Assembly: GCF_000003815.2 (NCBI RefSeq) | Contig: NC_049981.1 | Location: 1,728,481-1,792,480 of the forward strand | Direction: 5' to 3' | DNA from: Branchiostoma floridae | Lineage: Eukaryota; Chordata; Leptocardii; Amphioxiformes; Branchiostomatidae | Length of the DNA stretch: 64,000 nucleotides | In this document: positions 12,101-24,100 of the stretch, one piece after another | How positions within the stretch are numbered: position 1 is the stretch's first letter | Layout of the letters: each line of letters begins with the position of its first letter | Made by a program: the position numbers and the translations under genes | Notes under the pieces: model-generated | Told to the model about the DNA's origin: nothing | What the model saw: only the letters and a program-made list of their open reading frames with translations | Databases searched by the model: none

Positions 12101-15100
12101 TATTATTCAAATGACCAAAGCTGGACAGTCCACACTGTAGCGCATCATGCTCATGACAACTGTACCTGTCTGTCGGAGGTTGCCGCGGCAACCCCTCGTA
12201 CAGCGCCGGTCAGTGTGCGGAGAGCGTTCGCTGTATCCCTCGCCGCCAGGCCAGTGTAGTTCTCATTGCCCTGGAAACAGAAGATATGACTCAACATCAA
12301 ACTCTACAAGTTTAACTTTTATCTGAAACATAAACAATCTTTGGCTATCTCAACTCATCTTTTTGGACAGTTTTGTATACTTATCAAAATGATTGGAAAC
12401 TTAACTTTGGTCAACCATACATTTTTTTGTATCTTCCTTGCTTCTTCATGTAGATTCCAAAGAATCATTAGAAAACATATTTATCGCCCTCCATAATGGT
12501 AGCCCATTTCTTATCATCGCGTCTTTGTGGGGTGAACATCAGCGATGACATACTGTATGACTGGGTCACAAAAAAGAAGTGCCAAACTGTCCTTGGACAT
12601 TATCGTTTCTAAAATCATAACTGTCTTTTATCGTTCAAAACCTCTTAAACTACTCTTAGAATTGATATCAACCTCCCTGTGAATGTTTATGTGTACCTTA
12701 ATAGCCTAAATTATGATCTGTCCCCCTACCCTTTGACCTGACCTCTGACACTACCTACCCTTTGACCAGAACTGTCCCCCTACCCTTTGACCTAACCTTT
12801 GCCCTGTTTAGGTTACCTGTGCGGCAGCGGTTAGTAGCTGAGCCATGGAAGCGCCGACAGTCTTGGACGTGTGGCCGAGCTCCTGTGCACACTGCTCGCC
12901 CTATCGTCATGGCAACGTGCAAAGAACGTGCAAGTTTGTGAGCACACGCAAGCAACAAGACACATGCATGTAGAAGGGGTGGGGAAAAGGGACACAAAAA
13001 CTTCAGATACTTTTTCTCCTAAAACAGACTCAACTTGTTCATTCCTGGACAAAATACTTACTTTCATCATCCAAACACAGAGGGAATCAAAATTCCTCAA
13101 TGTGGGTGGACCAAATTGCATTTTCTGTGTCCCATTTCACACCACTATAAGCACACATTCAAGTTACATGTAAGAGGAAAAATGGTTCTATACTCTACAA
13201 AGTGGCAAGATCACACGTGGATTGCACATATGTATCATGTATGGATCACAAAATGATCTACAAAACATAGATCAAGTGTGGATTTTTTTGTATCTTGGGT
13301 GGATCACACATGGATCATATGTGGATCAAACGTGGATCTTGCATGGATCACAATAGGAAGTTCAGCATGAAAAGCAGGCCTCCTGATCGGCAACATCTGG
13401 AATGACGACACACACATGCACGATTCCTGCATACACGTACAAAATGTAAACAATGTACTGTACATGTACAAGCCTTCCTGCCATCGCAAAGCTGCATGGA
13501 CACTGCTGGAAACAAGCAGGGTTCATCAGTCAAAGGGTGAGGATGTAGAAACAAGTTAGTCTGCTCAACTTCTGCTTTAAAACTTTCTCCTTTCCATGCA
13601 TTCATTTTACAATAAGACTTTTACCCCCTCAAAGAAAAGGTTTAAAAGAAGAGTCTTTTCATGACACTGAGAGGGTGAAAGATGTCAAGAAAATACTCCA
13701 AAGTTCAAATTAATTCTTCGCAACATTAACTTATTTAGATAATGATAAAGAGGCAAGCAATCTATTTCAATGAGTCAAAATGTTATTCAACTTCCGGCGA
13801 CAATGTTGAAATACAAGGTTCCAAAGAGAATACTCTAAAATCAAGAAAAATTCAAGCTGTTTAGTAGAAATACGAAAGGAAAACTTTTGAAACAGAAAAT
13901 TGAGCAAGGAACATGCGAAGGTTAGGTGTGTGATGATGAAGCTTCCTGAGTGTTTGTGTGTAGTTGTCCCCATGTTTGTTGTTTACTCTTGTTGTTGTTG
14001 TTTATACCTGGGCTGCCTCCTTCATCAGTTGTGCCATGGCAGCTCCGACCTGCTTCGCACAGGAGTAAACGGTAGCACGGCAACCTTCGAACTTGGGAAG
14101 AAAAACTGGAATTGTCAGTAAACACAGAACAAAAACAACACTTGACAACGATCACGTTAAATCTGGAAAAATGTGAAAGTTTTGAAGTTTAAAGAGAGAA
14201 AGAGGCATAACGTTTGACAATCTTTAAAAGAACTCAGTAACAATTTCAAAAGTGTCCAAACGTAGTGACTTTGAAACTTATAAAAAGAAGGATTTCCAGC
14301 TTTAAAGTGACTTGTGATACCCGTCTTGTGGAGAGATAAGTAACAACAACAGAAATATCACAAGAAAAGTGACGAAAGAACAGCACAGAAAATAGAATAA
14401 GGTTACGTAGTAAAAAGACACAAAAATACGGAAACACATGTCTAGAGACAAAAGGAGGCAGAAAGAGTGAACAAAGAAAAAAGAAAGGTCGTGTGAAACA
14501 GGAAAAAGATATCAGATCAGGAAAATAATGATAAAGAAGATGAAGAATCAAGAATAGAGGGAAAGAAAGATAAATGGAGGGAGAGGGAGGTGAAGGATGG
14601 GAGAAAGGAAAGAAAGAGCAATGTTTAAAGAAATAACTGAGACGATGAAAGATGTAAGAAAGGAAGGAAAGAGAGCCTGAAGGAGGTTCTTACCAACTTG
14701 TTGCGTAACGGGCTAGTTGTGGTGAAGAGATGATGGACAGAAGAAAAGAACAGGATGGAGGTTCTTACCGACTCGTCTGGAAGCGGGACCAGTTGTCCCT
14801 CTGCTGCACTCTTCTTTATCTCCACCAGGTCTGAGTCCAGCTGGCGGATTGTGTCCAGTGCGCTGTCAATCTCCAGGGGACCGCATGCATCCTGTGCCTG
14901 GAGACAAAATGTCACGAAAACTTGTCTCAAAGGTCTCAACAGATGGCATTTTTTAAACCCCAAATCTAAAATAGATCATCATAGGCCTAAGGGATGGTCG
15001 TTATGTTGCCAAAATAGGTTTTGCATGAATTAGTTTCCTTAGCAGAGGTAAAAAAAACTACCCTACTTTCATAATGGTTAATTTTGTCACAGTGGTGCTG

Positions 15101-18100
15101 TCCACATTTCAATCATAGCTGTCCAACCATATAGACAAGTCCACTAGAAGGTGCGTGTGTCATCTCCACCTCTGTGCAGTTAACCACAGCTTGACTAGGG
15201 CCTGTTTCGAACGATTACTCTTTAACGTAATAACAAATAAACAAACCTTCTGTGCAGAGGACCGCAGCTCGGCCAGAGCCTGTGCCAACTGTTTGGAGCA
15301 GTTGCTCAGCTGCATGGACGCAGCCTGGTCCGATACGGTCGGTACGGCAGCCTTCGCCGCAGAGTTCATGTTATTGGCCGGTGAAATAAACTCCTGTGAG
15401 GCATTGATGAGGAGTAGCTGGGCGCTGGGGCTGTCCGGTTGGGCGCGGCTTCCTCGCACGCCCTGTACCAGCCTCGGGATGTGGTCCGCAACATGCTGTA
15501 TGTGAAAACGATAAGCAGAACGTTAGGATCGAGAGCTGGGGCTGTCCGGTGGGCGCTGCTTCTGCGTACGCCTTATACAAGCCTCGGGATGTGGTCGGCA
15601 ACATCACTATCTATGCTGTACAGGAAAATGGTAGAAAAGCTTTACATAAATTGTATGCAATCAAAGAAAATACTAGACACAGTACAATGTAAGTCAAGGT
15701 GAAGAGGTAAGAAAACAAAGTAACATATCAATTGTAAAACTAAATGTTGATACACTGACTCTGGTATGACATAACAAGAAAAGTACCGCAGATCTTCTGT
15801 GTCTCTTTTAACTTAACATTCTTGGTCAAAAACAACATACTATCCCTACAAAATGCACAGACTTGTTTCAATCTGAATGAAGATGAAACAGATCGATGTG
15901 TTGCTTGTTGGATGCTAAGATGCAAAATAACCAAGCCAATTAGGACAAATGTACATGTATGTACAAAGAGCACATTGGGCACAGAAATTATTGAAAAGTA
16001 TTGTTTGAGAAAAGACACTCCATCTTCGAGTAAAAACAGCCTTAAACATAGCCGAAATTTGGTGCTAGAAGAGGTCCCCAATACACACCCTTTTTTTTCA
16101 TTACTAAAAGTGTCTCACAGGCTTCGTTCACAGATCACGATACAAAGCAATCTACACTTGAGACATCATATTCTAATTTGAAAGATTTGCAACAAAAAGC
16201 AAAAAAAAGCAGCTAGAGAAACACATTTTCTGCAAAAAAAAACTCTCCGAAACTGACAGATTTTGGCAAAAACACAAGAACCACCAGACCTTTCGCTGCT
16301 TCGTCCCTGCCCTTCTGTACAAGTCTGTCCTATGGGTCGAACCAATCTACTCGCACAATTAAGAAATCAATCTCTAAATCAATTTTCCTCCCCCCGAAAC
16401 ACCCCCGGGAACGAACCACAAATTGGGGGAAGCGGAAAAAGCTAATTTGGCTGAGAGGGAAACAATGTTCGCACCAAACGGCTGGGAATTATTCAAAAGC
16501 GTTTGAGTGTTTCGGGACGGAGTACCGTGATTAAAATGGGCAGTTATGCTTCGATATGACAGATGATGGATCACTGCATTCTCCCAACTGATTAGAAAGG
16601 GCCACGCCTTGACTATATGTTTCCTCATGGTTAAATGAGTGCCGCCAACTGTAGCAACCAAGTTTTCAAACAGGCAAAAAATGTGTCCAAGTAGCACGCT
16701 ATTCTCACTACTACTTTCAGCTTTTTTCTCTAAATCTACAGGCGTATCAAATGACCTTGAACCTGTATGAGTACACTGGCGACTCTGACAGGGTAAAGTC
16801 CTCTGTGGGCATCCGTAAGGACAAGAACGAAGTAGGTGTGCTGTCTGAGTGTCTAATTTTATACCAGCAAATTTAGCTTAGGACTTAGAGTTGGTTACCG
16901 GTAATACAACCAGGAAATGATACAGAAGGTATCAGTAGGTTCTTTGATGTATTCAAGGAGAGACAAGTTGCTGTTGTGATGCAGAGTTCTTTTTTGGACT
17001 TTCTCACATTGGAACATTGTAAATTTGACAGCTAATGTGACAGTTTATCATATTACCTACCTTGCAGGATGAGACCAACTGCTGTTGTGATGACGGGTTC
17101 TTGTTGGAACTCGCCGCGGCCTGCGACGCTGCGATCGTCTGTGTTGCCACGGCAGCGGCGTGTTTGGCAGCGTTCTGGAGATCAGAAAAAGTCAGAGGAA
17201 CGGAACAGAACATATATTAGCAAAGTTTATCTTAACTGTCAAGGTCCTTTTCTATCACAAAAGGTTTTTGCCTAAATGCTGCCTGTCACTGGGAAGGTTT
17301 TGGATTCTTTTAACAATTCCCTGATGACTTTTGTAGCACATTTCCTATAAAATTAGCTGATGAATCCCCCATTCCTCCAAGCAATACCATTCCAGTTTCT
17401 GTAATCCTTATTATAAGGGTTAGGCTGATATATGTACATTCTTCTCTTTGTAGATCTAATAACAATGTCCATGTCAGGAAATACATGTATGTTTGCAGCA
17501 CAAATACACATGATGCAAAAAAAAGGAAAAGAAACAAAAAGCTGACACAAACACTGAAATAGACAAGGACCGAATGCAACTTAGAGATGGTAAAGCAAGA
17601 CAGATGTTCTCAAATAAGGGAAACTTATAATTAAAGACAAACACCTGAAGCTCCTCAAGAATCTTTTTCAGCAGATCTTTGTCGTAGTGCGTCAGCTTGA
17701 CCTTGGTGAAGGTCAGTTGGGATGGAGAGAAGAAATGAAGGAGGTAAAGAAAACAGCAGCAACAGGAATGTAGCAGACAGATGAACAGAGGAAAGCTTGC
17801 CTACTCTATGATCAAACAAAGCAAGACATCACAGATGGACAAGCCCAAGGAAATAAGCTTGAAACAACTAAGACGTATGAAAGGAAATAAAAAGAAACAC
17901 AAGGTACCATGGTTTTTACAGTTACTGTCTCTTCTGATGTCTGGAAATAGAACACAACAAGGGAGCTAAGGGTGACAGTATACCAAGGGCAGTGGGAAAC
18001 AACATTAAATGAAAGAAAGAAATCAAGCTAATAGGAGTGTCTACAGACAGAATGAAGTGAAGTGTAGGCTAAGATGGTGTCCACTGTCTTCAAGAAAGCG

Positions 18101-21100
18101 AAATGAAAATGCAGATGTGGATGATTTCATACAAAGTCTCTTTTCTTCCTATGTATTCAGTTCACAGCTGTCAGTGTGCACTGAGAAAGACCATTGAGGA
18201 CTGTTTGTCGAAAATTTATTTAAAAAATGTGACAGACCCCCCACACCATGCCAGTGCCACCTGGCCAATGCCCCTATAACTACCTCCAGTTTGCTGACTA
18301 GTTTTTTCTTAATGGCGTTGCCGGCTGCAGCGTTTGTGGCTGCTCTCAGGTCCTCCGCCGCCTTGCGTAGGTTCTCCTGTTCGTCTGAGTCGTGTGGGTT
18401 TACAGCACAGCCCTGGGTAAATGACAAGACATTATCCATCTTTACTTAGCAACATGAATGTCAAAATCACTTTTTTTTACTGTCACAAGTACACTCAAAA
18501 CATGGGCTTTCACCGTTAATCATACAATGTAAAATGTAGCAATCTGTGTTTGAATCTACATTGTATGGTTGTCTGTCCCCCTCATTGTTTGACAGACCAT
18601 GTTGTTAATTTTTCTAAACATCAAAACATCATTTTGAGCTCATAAAAATAGATTTTCATGTTCTGAAGATCAGATTATTGGGATGGAAGGGGTAATATTT
18701 TGTTTTGTCCCAACAGGTCCTGGAGACAGCCCTGGTTTAAATCATCTTTACATTACAATGTTGAAAAACAAAACTTTTACTTTGGAGTATCTACATGTAG
18801 AAACAGGTGTACAAAATTTGTTTTTCCGTTCCTCTTACCTTGGCAGCCTCCACCATCCTAGCTGTGGCATCAGCCAGAACTTTGGCAGCTCCCAGAAGCC
18901 TCTTCTGTGAGTCGGTGTCGTCTGTCGTGTCAGCGCTGGTTTTTATCGAGTTCACTAAATGTGACGTCGCCTGGAGGGAAAACAAACGAAGAAAAACATT
19001 AGTGTACCTTACAACGTAAATATATGTCACAGTGCTCAATTATTGCCAGGACAGGAGTACATACTCAATGAACCTGCACTTCTCTGGAAAAATTCAAATA
19101 CAATTCAATCTCTACAACTGGATTTATCCAGTTGTAGAGATTGAATTGTACGAGGGGCATTCAATAAGTAATGTCCCTGACCCACTTCCAGTTGTCTGAT
19201 CTAGATGAAATTTTGCATGTGTAATGAGTCATATCTCTATGGGTTATGTTGCAAAAAACAGCTCTGAACTAATTGTGGTTACTGATTTACTGGTGTTTGA
19301 ACTGAGTCAGGTGTGAAATGGACCAGGTGTGAAATGGAGCAAGTTGAGTGTCGCGCAGTGATCCGGTTTTTGTATTTGAAAGGACGCACACCAAAGGGGA
19401 CTTTTGATGAAATGAAAAAAACTGATGGTGATGATGCCCCATCATATAACCTTGTAAAACACTGGCATCCTGAATTCAAACAAGGTCGGAAGTCTGTGGA
19501 AACAGCTCCCAGACCTGGTCGTCCCTCTTCTGCCATTGATGAAGCATCTGTCAGGGGACCAACCTGGGATGTCCTACAAGAACGGTGTCCAGAGCTACAT
19601 CAAATGATGGGAGAAATGCGTAACTCTGGGTGGTTCCTATGAAGAGAAAGACTAATAACTGTGCCAAGTTTCATTAATCTCCTGCTATGGGAAATGGGTC
19701 AGGGACATTACTTATTGAATGCCCCTCGTATTTGAATATTGCTTACCTGGATGTCTAACCTTCATAAACGTTCTCTGGAAAAAGTCTGTGCGCATGTTAG
19801 GTTTTCCAAGACCAGTACAGGCTGGGTGAACAGTGGACAACGATTTTGCTCTAAGAAATACAAGATGATTTAGAGAAAAATCCCTAACTGTTGCCCCTTC
19901 TTCTTGTCAAAAACAGCTGATAGGAAACACGACAAACTAGGACAAAGGAACAAGGAAACAAACCAACAGTTAGTTGCTTACTTCTGCTAGTATCTTGGCC
20001 TGTTTGATCATGTCGGAAGCGTTGCCCATGGAAGCGAAGAGTCTGTCAGAGGCAGAGATGATGGTGTCACAGTGATCCTCATACTGCTCGCCTCCCTTCG
20101 CCTGGAACATGCACAAATGGGGAGGAAAAATCAGACATTTGGAAGAAATACTTATAGATACTACCAGTGTTGGATTGCAATGGCTGAAGCAATAGGCAAA
20201 ACATTAGGCAAGAGGGAGTCAGTTCTGTTGCAATAAATGGTACCAGTTTCTCGCCAAATGACTTAAGTCAAATCATAAACTACAAAAATGAGAATTGTTC
20301 ACAAACTATATAATTTTTTTTTTACATTAAGCAACATGTTTTTATGTAGGTACCACTGTCGATAATTACAGTTATTGCAAAAACACACTTTTCACTTCAA
20401 CAAAAAAAGCTTTGATTAGTAAAAGAACCACAAAGAGTCACGAATAACATACTTTATTGACATTTGTTATCAGATAGTTTATTAGAATGTTACAAAGTAT
20501 TTCCTAGTACATGATAGGTAAGTCAACACTATGGTATATACATGATACAGTTACAGCAAAGGAAACATCCAGCTCAAAAACTCTACTAATTTAAAAATTC
20601 TATACAAATCATACAGCAGAAAATAAAGTATGGAAGAAAACATCCAAAGTTTTTAATCTGCTAATTTGTTTTCGTTACATTAGAACGACAGAGTAACATT
20701 AAAGTGTAATGATCAGAGAGAAAGTTACTTGTACAAATAAAAAGTTAAACAACACGTCACAGCATCTTGGTGAAAAAGAGTCTCAGAGTCTCCAGTTGTG
20801 TACAAAGCTGAGTTCTGTTTAGTACTACTACATGTATCTATGATGGAAACAATATTCTATGACAACACCAACATAATGTTGTACAGAGAAGTTTAAACTG
20901 AGAAAGTTCAGCACAAAGGAAGTTGAAATTCTTTCCTACTTGTTCTAACTCATTTCAACATAATGTAACATCTTATCGTTCTACAAGGAAGTCTAAACTG
21001 AGGAAGGTGACTTCTACTGTCCTACTCTTCAGAGTGAGAAGTTATACCTCGAACTTGATCTCACTCAGAAGATCGTTCAGTCGCCTGACCACGCGGCGTA

Positions 21101-24100
21101 CGGCATCGTTAAGATCCGAACCGCCCCCGTCGTCTCCGATGGACATCTGATCCATCGCCATACGGACCACCAGATCCAGCTCCGCCAGTAGAGCCTCGTT
21201 TCGGCGCCCCCCATCCACGGACTCCCTGGTGGCCACGACGGTCGTCGTAACCTGAGGCTCCTCGATTTCTTCCGGCTTGGGTGTAAAAACGTTTTCTGAT
21301 CAGCCTTGGCGAGCGGCACAGGAGTTACTGAGGTCTAGCTGTACCACAAGAAGGCTGATCAAAAGTGTAAAAGTTTTACAGATGTGTAAAAACGGTTGTT
21401 TAGTACAGCAATTCTTTTATTAGGCTTACCTGGAACTTTGAGCAACTTGGTCATTAACTCAAAACCAAATCAAGGTATTACAATGAAGCTTAATTTCAGA
21501 TACGACAGCTGCACTGAAAAAAGATGTTTAGATGTTGACTACAATGTACATTGAAGGTACAAAGGTTAAAGTCGGGTCTCTCAAATCATCAGCCATGCTA
21601 CACTGTTAAAACAGGAGAATGGCATCCACCAGGCCCAGGTCGTAGTTGAAGGGTCATCTGCGACACTACATTGTTAGGATAGCTCGAGTAAAGCTGAAAG
21701 GTCAGAGTTCATCAGGTCAGAGTTGAGACGGTCTGCCCAGCACACTGTTAGGGCAGGTAGAGTGCCGACATCCGTTGGTACCTTAGGCTCGAACTTGATC
21801 TCGTTGAGAAGGTCGCTCGTTGTCTTCATCACACGGCGCACGGCATCATTGAGATCGCCCCCCACGGCAGCATCCTCCGGCCCGAGCTGGTCCAGCACAT
21901 TCCTGACTGCTGTGTTCAGGTCTCCCATCACGCGCTCGCGATGGAGCCTCTCCTCCTCCTCCCGCCTCCTCCGCTCCTCTTCATCATCATCATCAGACTT
22001 CTCCGAGTCTCGCTTCTCATCATCCGTGCTCTCCAGCTCCTCGGGCTCAGGCTCCTCGATCTTCTCCGGTTTCTTCGCCTTCTTGGGTTACCATGGAAAT
22101 GGAGTCAGTCTTTGGCATCCGTGATTCGGCCAAAAAAGGTATGCCAAAGACCTGACCCCTTTTGAGAAAAACAGCAAACCAACTACAACATAAAGATGTC
22201 TTTTTTTCCTAACTACATAACAGGTTTCTAACTGGTACTGCATGTACATGTATGTGCATTTGTAGACGTACATGTATCTCTCCTAAGCTTTAAGCTGGTT
22301 GATGCAGCAGTGTGAGAAACCTGAATATAGAAATGTAGGTCCTGGAGAATTTTCTGACAACACAAAAAGTTTCATGTCTTTGAGGTGTGGTTGAAATCCT
22401 CTCCACCCTACAAAATTATTGAAAACCAAGTTCATGACCCTTGGGAAATGACACCTGCCTGTCTCCCCACAGTAGTGTCACCTTGTGATGTGACTGTACC
22501 TGCCCCCCTCCCCCATAGTGTTTGATGTACTGTCAGTGAATCTAGATGTTCCACTATCTTCTGAACTTCAACCCTCACCCTACAACACACTTGAATTCCA
22601 TGACCTTGGACACACGACCCTGCCCTCCTCCCCCATACAAACCTTGGATGCCTGTTTGATGTGCTGCAGCAGGTCGTTCAGTGCCTGGGTGACCTGTGTC
22701 GCCGCAGCACCCAGGTCCTTCAGGAGGAACTCCTCCTGTGTGGCCATCTGCGCCGAGTCCACCGTTTTCTCTACGGACTTAGCCACAAGCTTCGCTGCGT
22801 CTATCAGCTGTTCCTGGCACGCTGGGTGGCTTATCGTGGGTGCTACCACCTGAAGAGGGGGTGGGAAGGTAAAATCTCAAAGATTAGCGACCTTCAATCT
22901 TTAACTAGTCAATTATATAAATTATGTAGTCAGTCTATATATCAACATAATTGTAATTATGACAAAAAATATCAAACAGTCATCTTCAAATCATGATGTA
23001 TTTTGAGGTGAATTATGATGTATTTTCATGTACCACAATCCATTCCACTGCAAAGTAACATATTCTTTTCCATATCTAAATAAGTACTCAGCTGTTTTTG
23101 TAGACGTTTCCTTTGTGTTGGAACAAACCTCTATAATCTAAGTTTCATATATTTGACACAAGTTGGCTTCGTGGATAACTCTGTCACTGCGTACTGAAAG
23201 AAAGACAAACACAATTTTCCCCTATCTGTGAAATGGACAAACCTTAGTGCAGGCAACCAGCTGTGAGGTGGACAGCGCTGTCTGTGTTGCCGAGGCGATG
23301 ACCTTGTTCTGCATGGCGGGATCCTCTGCCTTGCTGGCCACGTTCTTCGCCTTCAGCACGAGCGTGGCGGTCGCGTTCGCCACGGCCTTTGCCAGCGCCA
23401 TAAGGGCATCCTGCAGGTAAACAAACAAATAAGCAAATTGAAGTGGTATGTTTGAAATTTAATGGGTATAAAATGTCTTTAAAAATCTACAATGTTCTCA
23501 GTGTACACTGTTAATGTCTGTACGAAATTAAAAAGCAATTTGAAAGCTGTTGGAATGGTCTTTCTATTTCCTGCAATCGTAACAAACTAGAGATAGACAG
23601 ACTTCTGGTAGACAGAATGTTTTTTTACATAGTATGTCCTTTAAAAGACAAGGCATTAAGCCTTTCCTTTTATCTGTAATAGTTTGAGGTCTATCAGACC
23701 AACTGTAAAACTGATTCTCCTGTTTACAACAAGCCAGGGCACGAATAATATTATACGGCAAAAACCTGAAATTGGCTACCCTCTAGCTATACTACAAGCA
23801 TAATTTCATTTGAATTTCACAACCATATTTCATTTTTTTCCAAAATCTCTCCCAATACCTACAACAGTTTGGACCCCCATTTTGCCTCCAGTGTGGCACA
23901 TGTAACTGTTCAGTGTTGGTCATTAATCATTTTACAGACAGAGAAACACGTTCAACAACTTTACTAAGTTCAAATGTCTGCATTGCGTACAGTGTGTACA
24001 TGATCTTTTTTTTAACTGTCAGCACCAGCCAAAATAATAACTTTGAGGATAGAGATTTCACAAATATCACAACGCCAAAACCCTGAAAACTATCAGCTCT

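Larger units (their letters stand above)
10767..23242. other. talin introns, R2-R5 region: contents
   Basis: 10767-12165: one MITE. 12271-12816 and 12901-14007: repeats near the exon 27 pair. 14092-14768: purine-rich. 15496-17060: exon 25 copy, otherwise nothing. 17175-17644 and 17702-18283: the 19-codon candidate between. 18413-18838: nothing. 18971-19981: mariner. 20102-21047, 21276-21781, 22082-22642, 22850-23242: nothing beyond the listed exons. Confidence 0.6.

Noticed and set aside
14246-14551. Minus-strand frame rich in Phe, Leu and Ser in a talin intron
   Set aside because: Comes from a purine/pyrimidine-biased intron; no splice phase match and no talin similarity.
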